From: Symbiodinium natans
Taxonomy: Eukaryota > Sar > Dinophyceae > Suessiales > Symbiodiniaceae
DNA: 58,925 nt
Assembly (NCBI GenBank): GCA_905221605.1
Contig: CAJNDS010002124.1
Span: 365,996-424,920, forward strand
Direction of reading: 5' to 3'
Part shown: positions 16,867-27,800 of the stretch, in pieces
Numbering within the stretch: position 1 is the stretch's first letter
Layout of the letters: the number at the start of each line of letters is the position of its first letter
The notes under the pieces: generated by a model
What the model saw: the letters and a program-made list of their open reading frames with translations, nothing else
What the model was told of the DNA's origin: nothing
Databases searched by the model: none
Position numbers and translations under genes: made by a program

Positions 16867-18095
16867 GTAACCGGCGCTGTTGCCGAGGGGCCCGCTGCCG
16901 TAAGAAGAGCATATCGGAATATCATCCTGCGCTCAGGCGTGAGCATCTTAAAGGCCAGAATCCAGGGGAAGGCCTGGTCCAGGACGTCATTCTCCAGGGG
17001 AGAGAGTATGGTAAGTAGTCTGTCCTGTGCTCTGGAGTCTTCCGGAAGGTGTGCAGCAATTTGCCCTTTGAGCTGGAGAGTGAGGTGTAGCTTGGCAAAA
17101 CTCTCTGGTATCGTGGTATTGTGCCATATTGCTTCAAGCGAGGCCAGTTCGGATGCTGTGATGGGTCGCGATAGCCAGGTTCTGCCCAGGCGGAGGTCTG
17201 TACGCATCTTTTGGTACGCATCAGTGGTCAGGAGATCATGGAGTTCCGTCAAGTGCTCCGCATATGAAAGGAGTGCCATGGCTTGATCCTGTCGCAGGAC
17301 GTCCCAGGGTTCGCTGGGGCAGACTTCGTCTGGCACTCGTGCTCCTCGTGCTCGGGCGACCATGAAGTCGACCATGGCCATGGTCCGGTAAATCTTGGAC
17401 GCTCGCTGTAGCATGTGAATGTCTGCGTCGAGGATGCCCAATGCATGTTCGTCACTTTGAGTATGTGGATTGGTGTCTGCCTCTCGCGGCCACGGCGAGA
17501 TATCCGAAGGGAAGAGACAAAGGTGTATTCCGTTCAGAACTCGTGTGGAGTCACTGGGTAGGATCCAGCGCAGATGCTGGGCAGCGCCATTGACAATGTC
17601 CCTGACGGTTTGCCCGCCCATTCCCAGATTGTACAGAGTCTGGGAAATGATAAGGGCGGCTAACTTGAAGTCGTCCGGCTCCATGGTCTCCTCTTCAGTG
17701 TAGATATGCACCGTTTCGAGTATCATCTGCAAGGTAAGTGAGCTCCGTTCCGCCTCGTAGTGCTTGATATGAGGGGGAGGCTCCGTGGGTGATAATAGGG
17801 ATGCCATCTCAGCTTCGGCCAGCAAGGGAAGATTAGGCTGAGCTGATTGGGAGAGAAGTCGAATCCAGTTGTAGCTGCGTGCTGCCAGTCTCAGGGTTGG
17901 AGCCAGCATACAGTTCTCACATCGAGCAAGACCCTTGGCCTCATCCGAGAGGTAGAGGTTTTCATCCGGATCACTGGTTCTCTTGCCTGTGTACAGCATT
18001 GCCTTGCAGAAGAGGTTCAGCGCGGCGAGCTTGGACTTCATTGGCATCGTCGATGAGTCTGGTCGTAGCGGGAGCAACGGGCATGTATGCAACAT
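16854..18095 (-). CDS. Element protein C (413 aa), copy 2
   Basis: This is the same protein as 3681-4922 with a handful of substitutions, open over its full length. The start at 18,095 lies downstream of hairpin 18,121-18,152. The stop TGA lies in the core of hairpin 16,836-16,866. Preservation in both copies suggests recent duplication, selection, or both. Confidence 0.75.
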   Translation of the reverse strand: MLHTCPLLPLRPDSSTMPMKSKLAALNLFCKAMLYTGKRTSDPDENLYLSDEAKGLARCENCMLAPTLRLAARSYNWIRLLSQSAQPNLPLLAEAEMASLLSPTEPPPHIKHYEAERSSLTLQMILETVHIYTEEETMEPDDFKLAALIISQTLYNLGMGGQTVRDIVNGAAQHLRWILPSDSTRVLNGIHLCLFPSDISPWPREADTNPHTQSDEHALGILDADIHMLQRASKIYRTMAMVDFMVARARGARVPDEVCPSEPWDVLRQDQAMALLSYAEHLTELHDLLTTDAYQKMRTDLRLGRTWLSRPITASELASLEAIWHNTTIPESFAKLHLTLQLKGQIAAHLPEDSRAQDRLLTILSPLENDVLDQAFPWILAFKMLTPERRMIFRYALLTAAGPSATAPVTQTE

Positions 18096-18120
18096 GACGC
18101 AGGGTTTGAGAGGGGGGGCT

Positions 18121-18152
18121 AGGCAGCAGGAGGTGACCTCGCTTTTCTGCCT
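18121..18152. repeat. Core hairpin 7, copy 2 (upstream of C)
   Basis: Same site and arms as 4948-4979. Confidence 0.8.
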
Positions 18153-18427
18153 TTGAGCCTGGAGAGAGGGTTGGTGAAAGCTATCAGTTCTTGGCAACTC
18201 GAATCAGCTGGATTGTGCTACGGCAGTTTGTGCTGCAGAGGAAGACTAAGAGTGAGGAGCCGGCTTTGTCTGTGGTAGAGCGTCCCACCTTGGCTTGTCG
18301 GTGCATAGAGCATGGCTTCGGTGTGGCACGTCGAGGACTAAGTCTAGGCAGCGGTAGCAGTGTGATGCGCGGCTGGATTTCGTCTCTGAGATACTGCTGG
18401 GTTGAAAAGGTGTAAGCAGTGACACAT

Positions 18428-18467
18428 GCACTCCCTAGCAGGAGGTGACCTCACTCGCAGGGAGTGC
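18428..18467. repeat. Core hairpin 8, copy 2 (downstream of D)
   Basis: Same 9-bp stem as 5255-5294. Confidence 0.9.
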
Positions 18468-18490
18468 CAAAATTGAGCTCTGTGCATGCC

Positions 18491-19222
18491 TCACTCCTGC
18501 GGATCTCGTCTTGGGACAAGTGGGCCTTCGGTAATTATCCAGGTCTGGACTGTGCCCGGAGGAAGTGGGCTTCCTGTGGCAGACAGTACCGAGGTGCGCG
18601 CTGGGGGGGACCACGGGCTGAAGGGGTTAGGAGCAAGGGAGACAATCGGTCCAGGAGTGATGATCCAGGTGCCCACGAGCGTTGCAGCTTCTTGCGCGGG
18701 ATGAGGATGAGCTGCGGCTGGGGGAGACATTGAGGCCCCCGACGTTGAAGTGCCACTTGTCGAGGAGGGACGTGCCGTGGTTTTGGGAGCACCTTCCGCC
18801 GTGGGAGGGGGGCTATGACCTGAGTAGTCCTGCGCTTGGAAAGGCTGGTGAACCGGAGTCGGGGGAGGGGGGCCCGACGGCTGGTAGGCCTGCTGGGTGG
18901 CTTTGGGTACGGTTTGAGCCTGGTTCGCCGGCGAGAGTGCCTTGGTTGTTATGGGAGTGGGCGGAGGCGGGCCTCCTGGGGCCAGTTGGGCGGGCTGGTT
19001 CCGGGAAGAGGCTGTCCGTCTCGAGGAGCTCCTTGACAGGGATTCCACTAGGTCGTCATCATCCTGAAGGGAAGAAGCCTCAGAGTCCAGGTCAGCCTCC
19101 GTGATCAGACGGGAATCTGAGTCCGCCTGATGCCTCTTGCCGCGAGGATGTCGTCGCTTGGAGGGCTTGTCTTCGCTGTGTCGGGTTTCTCGATGTGAAT
19201 TGCCTTCCTCCGGCGCTGACAT
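18491..19222 (-). CDS. Element protein D (243 aa), Pro/Ser-rich, copy 2
   Basis: The length and layout match copy 1 (5318-6049), with three substitutions (for example His to Tyr in QAQDYSGHS). It is a low-complexity, probably disordered protein with repeated GPPPPTP motifs. It is bracketed by hairpins 19,238-19,262 and 18,428-18,467. Confidence 0.65.
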   Translation of the reverse strand: MSAPEEGNSHRETRHSEDKPSKRRHPRGKRHQADSDSRLITEADLDSEASSLQDDDDLVESLSRSSSRRTASSRNQPAQLAPGGPPPPTPITTKALSPANQAQTVPKATQQAYQPSGPPPPTPVHQPFQAQDYSGHSPPPTAEGAPKTTARPSSTSGTSTSGASMSPPAAAHPHPAQEAATLVGTWIITPGPIVSLAPNPFSPWSPPARTSVLSATGSPLPPGTVQTWIITEGPLVPRRDPQE

Positions 19223-19237
19223 GGCCAGTTAGCAGTA

Positions 19238-19262
19238 GAACAGGAGGGAACCTCACTCGTTT
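19238..19262. repeat. Core hairpin 9, copy 2 (upstream of D)
   Basis: Arms GAAC and GTTT. Relative to 6065-6089 a C to T change turns a G-C pair into G.T. Confidence 0.75.
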
Positions 19263-19536
19263 AGGGCCGCTACTAACTATGGCTTGAGCTGTGAGCTCTG
19301 AGGTAGAGAAGAAAGAGCTGCTCTGAATGTGTCTTTGGCAGGATGACCTCAGCTGGTTGAGGCTGAGGCGAATCCTCGATGTGAGGCGGGGCATGGCGAA
19401 ACCTGAGCAGAAGCCAGGAGAGGGCAGTTGCAAGCGAATAATGCATGATGTAGATGAGCAGGGGTATCACGCGTTTTCTGCACAAATTTGCGTTGTCAGT
19501 ACAGTCGCCTCTAAAGAACGTAAGGAAAAGGTGGGG

Positions 19537-19565
19537 TTCGACAGGAGGGGACCTCACTCGTCGAA
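19537..19565. repeat. Core hairpin 10, copy 2 (stop of E)
   Basis: Same site and 6-bp arms as 6365-6393. Confidence 0.88.
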
Positions 19566-20462
19566 GTCGTCCATGTCCTGAGGGTCATCGTCTGGTGTCG
19601 GTCTGAATGCGTCTCCACAGGCCATGCATAGGTACCCCAGAACAGACTTCTTGCATTCTCTGGAGAGCCAGTGTAGCGCGAGAGGGAATTGATCTCTTTC
19701 CTGCCAGTAGCGTTGACCTGGCCTAGCCGAGAGTAGAATCGCTATCGCTTGTTGAGCAGTGAGGTGGTAGCGAACAATCAGGTAGGCACAGAGGGCAGAA
19801 GTCGAGCGATTGATGCCCGCAAGACAATGGAACAGGATGACCATCGGTTTGGTGCGGCTGCACTCCTGGCCCTCAATTTCGTCGATCATCCTGATCCAGG
19901 TCCTGGCAAGATTTGACACCACGTCATGGAAGCCTTGATCGTTCCGAGAGATGCGCACATCCGAGAGGTGGTAGCGCAAGTTGGAGATGCCCTCCATTTG
20001 GTACATGAACTGCCAATCGGCATCTGTGTCATAACTCTCCCTGAAGCGTGATGATGCGTTGAGAGTCACGATGATATCAACCTGGTGCGCTTTGAGTTCA
20101 GGTATGTCGAGAGCAGTGCGCTGGGTGCCAAGCATCAGCGTGCAGTAGTCATCACGGAACACCACCGTGGAGTCCCATTTTGGCCAGTAGGCAACTGAAT
20201 TGGGGAAGGAATGATCCGGGTGCTCGGCCATCAAGGCGCTCCATTCCGATGCCAGTCTGTGATCTTGCGTCGTCCATTGTACTCGATTGTAGAAGGCGGC
20301 CTGGGTCTGCGCGTGGATGTCGTCCATTGCTTTGTTATCAGTGATTGATGGTTCGAAGTTGCACCGCGGTTCCGGATCCTGCATTCTGAATAGGCCATTG
20401 CGTTCAAGGCAAACGCTGTGTTCCGGGCCTCGAAGCCTGATGTAGGGAGCAGCCAGATCCAT
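19554..20462 (-). CDS. Element protein E: dual-specificity-type protein phosphatase (302 aa), copy 2
   Basis: The protein is the same as copy 1 (6382-7290). The catalytic HCLAGINRS loop is intact, and DNA differences such as those at 20,338 and 20,361 are silent. The stop TGA lies inside the core of hairpin 19,537-19,565. An unchanged protein next to frameshifted A, B and F in the same copy is notable. Confidence 0.85.
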   Translation of the reverse strand: MDLAAPYIRLRGPEHSVCLERNGLFRMQDPEPRCNFEPSITDNKAMDDIHAQTQAAFYNRVQWTTQDHRLASEWSALMAEHPDHSFPNSVAYWPKWDSTVVFRDDYCTLMLGTQRTALDIPELKAHQVDIIVTLNASSRFRESYDTDADWQFMYQMEGISNLRYHLSDVRISRNDQGFHDVVSNLARTWIRMIDEIEGQECSRTKPMVILFHCLAGINRSTSALCAYLIVRYHLTAQQAIAILLSARPGQRYWQERDQFPLALHWLSRECKKSVLGYLCMACGDAFRPTPDDDPQDMDDFDE

Positions 20463-20504
20463 GGCGCAGGGGGCAGAGAGGGCTATTTGCCTATCTGAAA
20501 TGGC

Positions 20505-20529
20505 TGTCAGGAGGAGACCTCACGCGACA
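20505..20529. repeat. Core hairpin 11, copy 2 (upstream of E)
   Basis: Same site as 7333-7357. Confidence 0.7.
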
Positions 20530-20784
20530 TTGGATGGAAATGACTGGAGTCACATACACAGATGTTGCTTCAGCCTTGCGTTTGTGGGCTAAAGCAGAGT
20601 TGGTGACTGAGCGCCAAGCCTGTGAGCTCGTGACCTGAGCTGAGCTAGTCTTGAAGCACGCAGGCATCGTGCTGTGCTGAATGCGCATTGAGCCGGCCTA
20701 GAAAACCAGTCAGCTTGTTTTTGTGCCGTAGCGAGAGTTGAAAAGGTAGCTTGGGTGCTTGTGCCGGACACTTGTCCCGGCGTG

Positions 20785-20815
20785 CCGTTTCAGGAGGGGA
20801 CCTCACACGAAATGG
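20785..20815. repeat. Core hairpin 12, copy 2 (downstream of F)
   Basis: Same site and arms as 7613-7643. Confidence 0.85.
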
Positions 20816-21357
20816 CTACATAGTGCAGGTTAGCTGAAGGCGTCCCACACTTCAGCAGAGAGCGCCAGAGGCGTGTCCTTAAAGATTCTCTCTGCCTTTT
20901 CTTTGCCCACCGGAGTCCGGAGCAGGGAGAAGAAGTGCTGGACAAGAGGAGGGACCTGTCGCTGATGATGCGTGAAGGCTTGTTTGGCTGCCTGGATTGC
21001 CGGCTTGTCCTCCGCCAGGTACTCTAGGGTCGAGAAGAGTCCTCGGACATGATCTGCGGTTGAAGTTGTGGCTTGTTGAGGAGCCGGAGGCGTGCGTTTG
21101 TGCCAGGCCGACGTGTCGAGAGCAAGAAAGAAGGGCAGATCCGTGCTGGAGTCCGGCGAGATTCGTCTGCCCAGGTTGGACCAACCACAATCTCGTACAT
21201 AGTATCCTAGGAGCGCCGATTTGAGTACTAGGAGAATCAGCAGGTAGCACTCGTCCATGCTGGGGCGTAGATGCGGTGGGAGGTTATCCAGCGGCTGGAC
21301 CTTTTCCACCATGATGCCGTAGGCTTGCTGAATGAGGAGATACTTCGGCGGGCCCGA

Positions 21358-21397
21358 GTCTCCCCGCCAGGAGGAGACCTCACTCGGCGTGGGAGAC
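21358..21397. repeat. Core hairpin 13, copy 2 (inside F)
   Basis: Same 11-pair stem as 8186-8225, kept unchanged in the frameshifted copy of F. Confidence 0.9.
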
Positions 21398-22236
21398 TTG
21401 GGAAACTCCAGGGGATTGACCGCGGAAGCCACTCTGAGCTGGATAGCAAAGACGTTTGCCACCGTAGGGACCATCTCTGGGAAAACGTGTGCCAAGTCAA
21501 GTTCCGCTTCATGAGCCTGAAGTCCGTCTTGGGCCTGTTCTTCCTGGGGAGCAACAACTGAGAGTTTGAAGACCGAGTAGAATTCCCCGCCCTTGAAGTT
21601 GTATACAGCTCTGGTGACGCCCTTCATGGATGCTGTGCGGTTCAGTTTTAGAACCATGCTGACTTGCTCGTCCTGCGATTTCCGAACTTGCACGTGAACA
21701 TCCAATTGCAAAGGGAATTCCTGCGGGTAGGAGTAGGGGAAGGAGTGAATGACCGCCTTGCCCTTGTCTTGTTCCTTCTTGCTTGCCACGCGAGCCTGAA
21801 CTGTGGCTGCTGGAAGAACTATCACTCCTTGATGCACCGGGTAGTTCAGGAACTCGCGCGGAGGAGGAGCTGCTTGCGTAAGATTGACGACCTGGAGCTC
21901 CTCTGTGGAAGTGAGGCGCGCGATGCCTTCAAGATGGCCTGGGTCAGGAGCTGATTGTCTTGCGGGAGGAGATGGAGGTGGAGGTGGCTGCCTGATGAAG
22001 GCCTCCTTTTGTCCAACTCCTGCACCGGTGTACTGAGATGAGCGCGACTTCTTCGAGTCCGCCCAGGGTGGTATGTCGGAGTCCGACTCTTCCTTGCAGG
22101 TTTCTTTCCTGCCCACGCCTTGGCCCGCATAGGGTTGCGGTGAGTGCTCTCGTGTTGGTTCTACCTTGAAGGTCTTCGCGTGCTCTGCCTGGAGCATAGA
22201 TGAGGAGGATGGATTAGTTTTCGCTTTCCTGTGTCC

Positions 22237-22265
22237 GCTCCTCGGAGGCGACCTCACGCTGGAGC
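22237..22265. repeat. Core hairpin 14, copy 2 (inside F)
   Basis: Same site and arms as 9065-9093. Confidence 0.8.
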
Positions 22266-22896
22266 ATGCCGGTCGGGAAGTTTCGACCGAGATCAAGGAT
22301 AGCGAAGACAGATTCTTGTACACTTCCGAGGTAGGAAGGGCCGCTAAGTCCTCTGCAGTGAGTCCAGGCTTTTTGATTCCCAGCTCTTCTAGTCTCTTGC
22401 TTTCTTTATCCGCTTGTCTCTGGCTCGAGACCGGCCTTGTCGATTGACGGGCCATCATGCTTCTTGATATAGCACGGAGGCCCTTCTCCCAGCGGTAGTT
22501 TCTGATCTCGTCCATTCTCTTATGCGAGATGGGGACATAGTTCGAAGGCAGCAGCCTATCAGCTTCTGCAGATGTTGGAGGCGAGATCGAACGAGGGCAG
22601 AGTCGAAGCTTTCGACTGTCTTTTCCGCGGGGGCATGGTCCTAGGTGCCCTGCGCTGTAGACCTAGTGGACCTTCTTTGAGCACAGAGTCTTGCCAGCGC
22701 GTAAGGTCAGACATTTATCTCAGCAATGCACAAGGACTGGCTGAGTGCTGGGCTCGACAGTGGGGCCTGTGCAGCAATTTAGGAGCGGAGAGACATTAGA
22801 TAAGTTAAGTGCTGTCATGCATTTAGGGCAGATGGTTTTAGTTGAGACTGTTGGCTCGGTCGACGGCGCGCAGCTGTGAGAACATAGCTGCGTTTT

Positions 22897-22925
22897 ACCT
22901 GCAGGAGGAGACCTCACTTGCTGGT
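22897..22925. repeat. Core hairpin 15, copy 2 (downstream of G)
   Basis: Same site as 9727-9755. Confidence 0.72.
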
Positions 22926-22956
22926 CGCAAAAAGTCGAGCTCTATCCTGCTCATAG

Positions 22957-23220
22957 CTACCAGTATCTGGAGCGGGCTTGTTGCACCGCCCAGGAGTCTC
23001 TACACCCGAAGCAGCAGTGCCACAGATGTCCCGGCTTGTGTCGAACACATGGAGCACTGTGGCATTGGTCGCAGCCTGCTCCGCATGATGACTGTGGTGG
23101 CGGAGGTGCCGTTGCCTTAACCAGCGCTTGGGCGACATGGGCCTGGCTTGTCGTCGGCTGGGTGTGAATGCCAGGGGTGTTCTCAATGGCAAGAATCGTG
23201 CCCTCCGGGTTGGTTGCCAT
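22957..23220 (-). CDS. Element protein G (87 aa), small Cys/His-rich protein, copy 2
   Basis: The frame matches copy 1 (9787-10,050), with all seven Cys and four core His kept plus one extra His at residue 28. It is a probable zinc-binding miniprotein and its function is unknown. It is the smallest of the element's conserved frames. Confidence 0.5.
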   Translation of the reverse strand: MATNPEGTILAIENTPGIHTQPTTSQAHVAQALVKATAPPPPQSSCGAGCDQCHSAPCVRHKPGHLWHCCFGCRDSWAVQQARSRYW

Positions 23221-23542
23221 GGCGTGGTGATGATGGAGGAACAGTCAGTACTGATCAATATGAGCAGAACGGCTGATGCTGAGTTAAGTTGGGGCTTCAG
23301 TCAGGCACATGGCGGAAAGTCTCTCAACTTGTAAGCAATGCGAGAGCCTGGAGCGTGACTCGCTCTGGTCGACAGCTGACGTAAGTGTAGCTCGGCCTCA
23401 GTTGTAATGGGAGAAAGGCAGTTCGATGCAATAGTGAAGCCTGACGTGTGGTGCAGAAAAGACTTTTCCTGGCAGGCACGGTGCGCACGAGGCGGCAGAG
23501 AAGGGAGAAAGAAAAACAGGTTGACTTATCAGCGCCCTCGTT

Positions 23543-23570
23543 CTCTCAGGAGGGGACCTCTACACGAGAG
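23543..23570. repeat. Core hairpin 16, copy 2 (spacer H/G)
   Basis: Same site and arms as 10,373-10,400. Confidence 0.8.
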
Positions 23571-23630
23571 TAGGAGGGTTGTCTGAGGCTAAGTGACTAG
23601 CTAGATCCCCCAGGAGGGCAAGGGGGCCTT

Positions 23631-23665
23631 GGACAGCTCAGGAGGGGACCTCGACTCGGGTGTCC
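23631..23665. repeat. Core hairpin 17, copy 2 (downstream of H)
   Basis: Same site as 10,461-10,495. Confidence 0.78.
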
Positions 23666-23674
23666 TGGAAAACT

Positions 23675-24748
23675 TTAGCCCTCGTTGCCTCCTGTGCGCA
23701 GCGCTTCTAGCTGATCACGGAGGGTCTGCATCTGTGGAGACCGTCTTAGGCCCTCCCTGCGCATGGTGACCCCCACTAGGTTCCAGACTGAGTTGTTCGC
23801 TAGAAGTCGAAAGGCGTGCATTGCCTCATGGTCGTCTCCAATGGTCAGGGCCAGTTCCAGGAGGAAGGCGATGACCGGCCTTTCTTCCGTCAGGTTGGCT
23901 CGCAGCGGTCTGGACGGCCTGAACTTGGTGAGCTGTTCTTGATCTAGCTTGAGCATAGCCGCCAGGTGGGTGGAGACAACCTTGGGCGAGAGAGGAGGGC
24001 GTTGGGCATCGATGACTACCTTCCGCTGTTTGGCGTCCCATTTCATGTAGTTCCAGTAGAAGGCAGGGTTCTCGTCCGTGTGGTGTCGACCTCGGGAGGC
24101 AAGTGCTCCTGGTAGAGAGATAAGTGCTGATTCCTTGTCCTGGTTCGTGCTGTCATAGGCTATGTGATCGAAGCCCTGGGCTCGAGTGTGCAGCTCGTGA
24201 AGGAGACCGAGGAACAGGGCGTGGCGAACAGGCGTGCCAGGGGGGTCCTGGGGCTGGTCCGACTTCCACTGTTGCTGGATCCGTGCCAAGGAGGGAACCA
24301 CACTGTTCGCTTGGTGCACCGTGGCGTAGAAGATCCATCCATGATGGTATCGCAAGGCTGTCAATTCATCCTCGTGATTCAGCAGGGCCAAGATGATGCT
24401 GGCCAAGAGGTCAGCGGTTGGTTTGACCTCCTGCTTTGATTTCTGCAGACCGTTTTGCGAGGCCCTTGGTCTGGAGCCATTACGGCGACCAGTCCTCCTG
24501 GGCCTCCTGGACGGTGAGGGCATCCGAGTCGGCGGCATTTCCTCGTCCTGCTCCAGGTCCTTTTGCTGACGGCGCTGTTTGGGAGGCCTGTCCCTGTCGT
24601 GAGCAGGGACCAGTTCTCTGGACGTTGAACGTTCATCAGGGCCAAATGCCCGCGCAGCCATGGATGAAGCGGCAAGATGGGGGAGGTTCTTAAAGAGCAC
24701 TTGGCATAGTGCAGGGTTGTTCAGCAGCTCCTGCTGGGCTTGCTCCAT
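23675..24748 (-). CDS. Element protein H (357 aa), unknown function, copy 2, intact
   Basis: H is the first accessory gene after the polyprotein. The N-terminal about 120 residues are Arg/Pro/Gln-rich (RPPKQRRQQKDLEQDEEM, then SRRPRRTGRRNG). The C-terminal part looks folded and helical (DLLASIILALLNHEDELTAL). No domain was recognised. The start at 24,748 (MEQAQQELLNN) is preferred; the frame stays open upstream to 24,925 but would overlap the polyprotein and read through hairpin 24,793-24,835. The basic N-terminus would suit nucleic-acid binding, which is inference. Confidence 0.65.
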   Translation of the reverse strand: MEQAQQELLNNPALCQVLFKNLPHLAASSMAARAFGPDERSTSRELVPAHDRDRPPKQRRQQKDLEQDEEMPPTRMPSPSRRPRRTGRRNGSRPRASQNGLQKSKQEVKPTADLLASIILALLNHEDELTALRYHHGWIFYATVHQANSVVPSLARIQQQWKSDQPQDPPGTPVRHALFLGLLHELHTRAQGFDHIAYDSTNQDKESALISLPGALASRGRHHTDENPAFYWNYMKWDAKQRKVVIDAQRPPLSPKVVSTHLAAMLKLDQEQLTKFRPSRPLRANLTEERPVIAFLLELALTIGDDHEAMHAFRLLANNSVWNLVGVTMRREGLRRSPQMQTLRDQLEALRTGGNEG

Positions 24749-24792
24749 AGCGCTTGGGGAGGACACGCATGGTATCACGAGTGAAATCGCTT

Positions 24793-24835
24793 CCCGTTCA
24801 CCTTCAGGAGGGGACCTCACACGAAGATGAACGGG
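24793..24835. repeat. Core hairpin 18, copy 2 (between polyprotein and H)
   Basis: Core AGGAGGGGACCTCACAC at 24,806-24,822. Arms CCCGTTCACCTTC and GAAGATGAACGGG pair at 12 of 13 positions. The one exception is C/A on the plus strand, which would be G.U in sense RNA. It lies just after the polyprotein stop. This is the longest stem seen. Confidence 0.92.
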
Positions 24836-24842
24836 ACTTAAC

Positions 24843-27800
24843 CTAGAGGAGCAAAAGGTAAGCTCCTGACCCGATCTGTGCACGTTCCTCGCTCGTAGGC
24901 GAGAAGCCTGGGCTGGAGTCATCACCTACCTGGAGAGAGGGAAGCAAGGTGAAGGATCTGTAGTGACCTGAGGTGGCTTCCTGCCCTATGTGAAAGAGTC
25001 CCGAGACGGATCTGTAGCGAACAAAGGATTGAGAGTGAGGCCCGGTCCATGCAGGCAGCTGTACTTCGTCCTGCAAGCCCGTGAGTCTCCAGTGCTGCTT
25101 CGCTCCGGCATTTGTGAACCTTGGCAGAGACACAAAGATATAAGGAGGTGTATACAACAGTGCCGCCTTCGAGTCATGCGGAGAGTGCCACTCGTGCGCA
25201 AAAAAGGACAGTGAATAAGCTAAGTGGGGCGCCGCTAGGGAGTCAGGCTGGGACAGCCTGGTCGGGTCGGTGCCTTCCGGGAAGGTTAGTAGAAGGGGGG
25301 AGAAGCCAGTTGAGTCGGGTATGTCTGCATCATAGACTCGCTTCCAGGGGGTACCTTGTAAGGAGCCATGGTGGTTAGCCAACAAGAACGTCAAGTACTC
25401 GAGTGCATCACTTTGCCTATTAGCAAGCCTCCAGTCTGGATGACAATGCGGGAGCGATTCTAGTGCGAGAATAGAGACTGTGTGCGAGGCCCTTGCTCGA
25501 AGTTCCCGCTGGAGAGGTTGGAGGTTCGACCAGTCCACTGAGGGGTCTTCCCTCAGAGCGCTAATCATCTGCAAGACTGAAATGGCGTAGCACAAGTTAT
25601 GAGGATTAATCAATTGTGGCATAGGCTGAGCTGCAGGAGGCGGTGGCGGAGCAGAGGCATCCAGGTCTGTCGGTGCTGGCTGAGGAGGTCCTGCGCCTAG
25701 CTGTGCAGCCTGGGAGGCACTTCCCGGGCGAAACCATCGCTGAAGCTGGCTTTGCTTGGACCTGGGATTAGGAGCCTGCAGGGTCCGCTGTTGGAACGTC
25801 TTTGGTTGGGGGGTAGCCTGTGTGGGAGATGCGTGTTGGTGTGATGTTGTCGTGCTCTGCCCGGGGTTAGGGACCGCAGGAGAAGATGCGCCAACCCCAG
25901 AGATGGGAGGCGAGAGATGTGAGAGCTGAGTGTGTTGGAGGGACGAGTGCATTCTGGAAAGAGGGGCGTCAGGGTGCAGAAAGAAGAAGAGTTGTAATTG
26001 CTGAATGACCGGGCACTGCTTCGTGTGTCGGGGGGCGCTCTCCACTTTCACGCCACAGGCAGGACAGGGTGACAGGCGGGTCAGCACATACATCTTAGAG
26101 GTGTTATTCCCCGCCGAGGCTTTATAAGAGTCCCATTCTGCCCCGTGTTTCTTTGTGAGGTGGAAGGCTATTTTTGTCGTGGAGGCTATCCATGAGTCGC
26201 AGAGCAGACAGGTCCTGGTGAGTTGCTGGCCAAGATGGCCGGTGAGGAGCTCGAGGAAGGTCTGGGTACCGGCCTGTTGCAGCAGTTCGGTGCGCATGCG
26301 CGAAATGAGAGGCACTGTGTCCATCTGCAAGGTAAGCTGGACCGAGGGTGCGGCAGTAGCACGGCAGTCTGACGAGGGCACGAGCTCCTGGCTGGAGGAG
26401 ACCTCACTCGCCTTGGAAGGAGCTTCGTCAGCCTGAGTGGCCGCCTCAGGTCTAGAAAGCTTGAAACCAGCCTGTCGGCAGACTCTGCGCTCAACGTGCT
26501 GTTGTAGATTATGCCAGTTTTTAAATTTCGCCTGGCAGTGCGAGCATTGAGGCAGGCCTCCCACGGAGTGCTTTAGGCGTGAGAATTCAAGGGGCGGCGG
26601 AACAGGAGCCGGATGCTTGACTGTCCGGTGTGTTCTCAGGCCCGCCGCAGTACGAAATACCTTGCCACAGCATGTGTGCATGGGCACGTCCGGAGAAGGG
26701 TCATTGTCGGCCTCCCTGAGCAGCTTGCTGTAAGAGGCTACAATTTCCTCCGCCGTTTGCAGGGTGGAGGGAATAGTTAAGATATCCTCACGTGGCCAGG
26801 CGCCGGACTGAGTGTGGAGCGGAGAGCTCGCGTTGGCCGGTGTGGATGTTGAGCAGGAGGTGACCTCACTCGCTGGGGCTGCATTCCGGCGCTTGCGGAG
26901 AGAGTCTAGGCGCTGGGCGGAGCGATCATGAAGCTGCTGAATGGGAGAGACAAGTTTCAGACGTGCAAAAAGCGCTGCTGTAGTTTCACGAGTCTTATGC
27001 ACAGGGTTGTGCGTTACCGCTCGCACCTGTCTGGCATGCCATGAGCGGAGAGCCCTTGCCCGCCTACCTGAGAGACCAACGGATTCCAGGCCAAAAGTGG
27101 CCGTGGACCAGACGGTGGCTCTCCAGACAAGCAGCCTAGATGCGGTTTTTGTCCTGCGCTTATTGTGAATGAATTTGCGCACTGTCTGCTTTTTCTTCGC
27201 CGCTCTCTCTTGTCTTAAAGAATAGGTAAGATCTTCCGGGTTTGAGTAGCTGATCATGACTCCTAGATACTTGAAGGAGTCTACCAGCTCGAAGGAAGGA
27301 AGAGAGGGGAGAGGGGGAAGAACTGAGGAATGCGAAAGCAGAATTGGCCGTCTTGGCTGCTCTGGTGCGTCTATATTCCAGACCGTGACCGTCCGGCCTG
27401 AGCGAAGCTCCTGTGACTTGAAGAGCTTCTTGGCCTGCTGTGCGTGGCGACCTGCCAGTTTAACCATGATGTTGCACTTGGCGTAATTCACTTCTAGTCC
27501 GGCTTCTTGCAGGTAGTTCAGTAACAGTCTAACCATGTCATGAGCCGCATAGAGATCAGACCAGTTGTGGATGTCTCGGTGAATTACGAGGTCATCTGCG
27601 AAGCCTGTGAGGAACTGTTGTATTGGAGAGAACCCTATGTGGGTGGCCATAAGCCGGAACGCCTCCGTGATGACCAGGGAGAAGAGGGAGGGGGCCAGTT
27701 TGCATCCTTGCTTTATACCTCTTGTGGAGGTTACTGTTTCCTGGCTTCGTCCATAGCGCAGATTATACTGGGCCTCCCTATGGAGGGATGCAACCAGCTC

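Larger units (their letters stand above)
20830..22714 (-). pseudogene. Element protein F, copy 2, frameshifted near N-terminus
   Basis: Relative to intact F (7658-9544) this copy lacks two bases (TG) at about 22,568. The first 48 or so codons from 22,714 are therefore out of frame with the rest. An internal Met at 22,515 (MDEIRNYRWEKG) would still give a 561-residue protein lacking the basic N-terminus. Internal hairpins 22,237-22,265 and 21,358-21,397 are retained. Confidence 0.7.
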
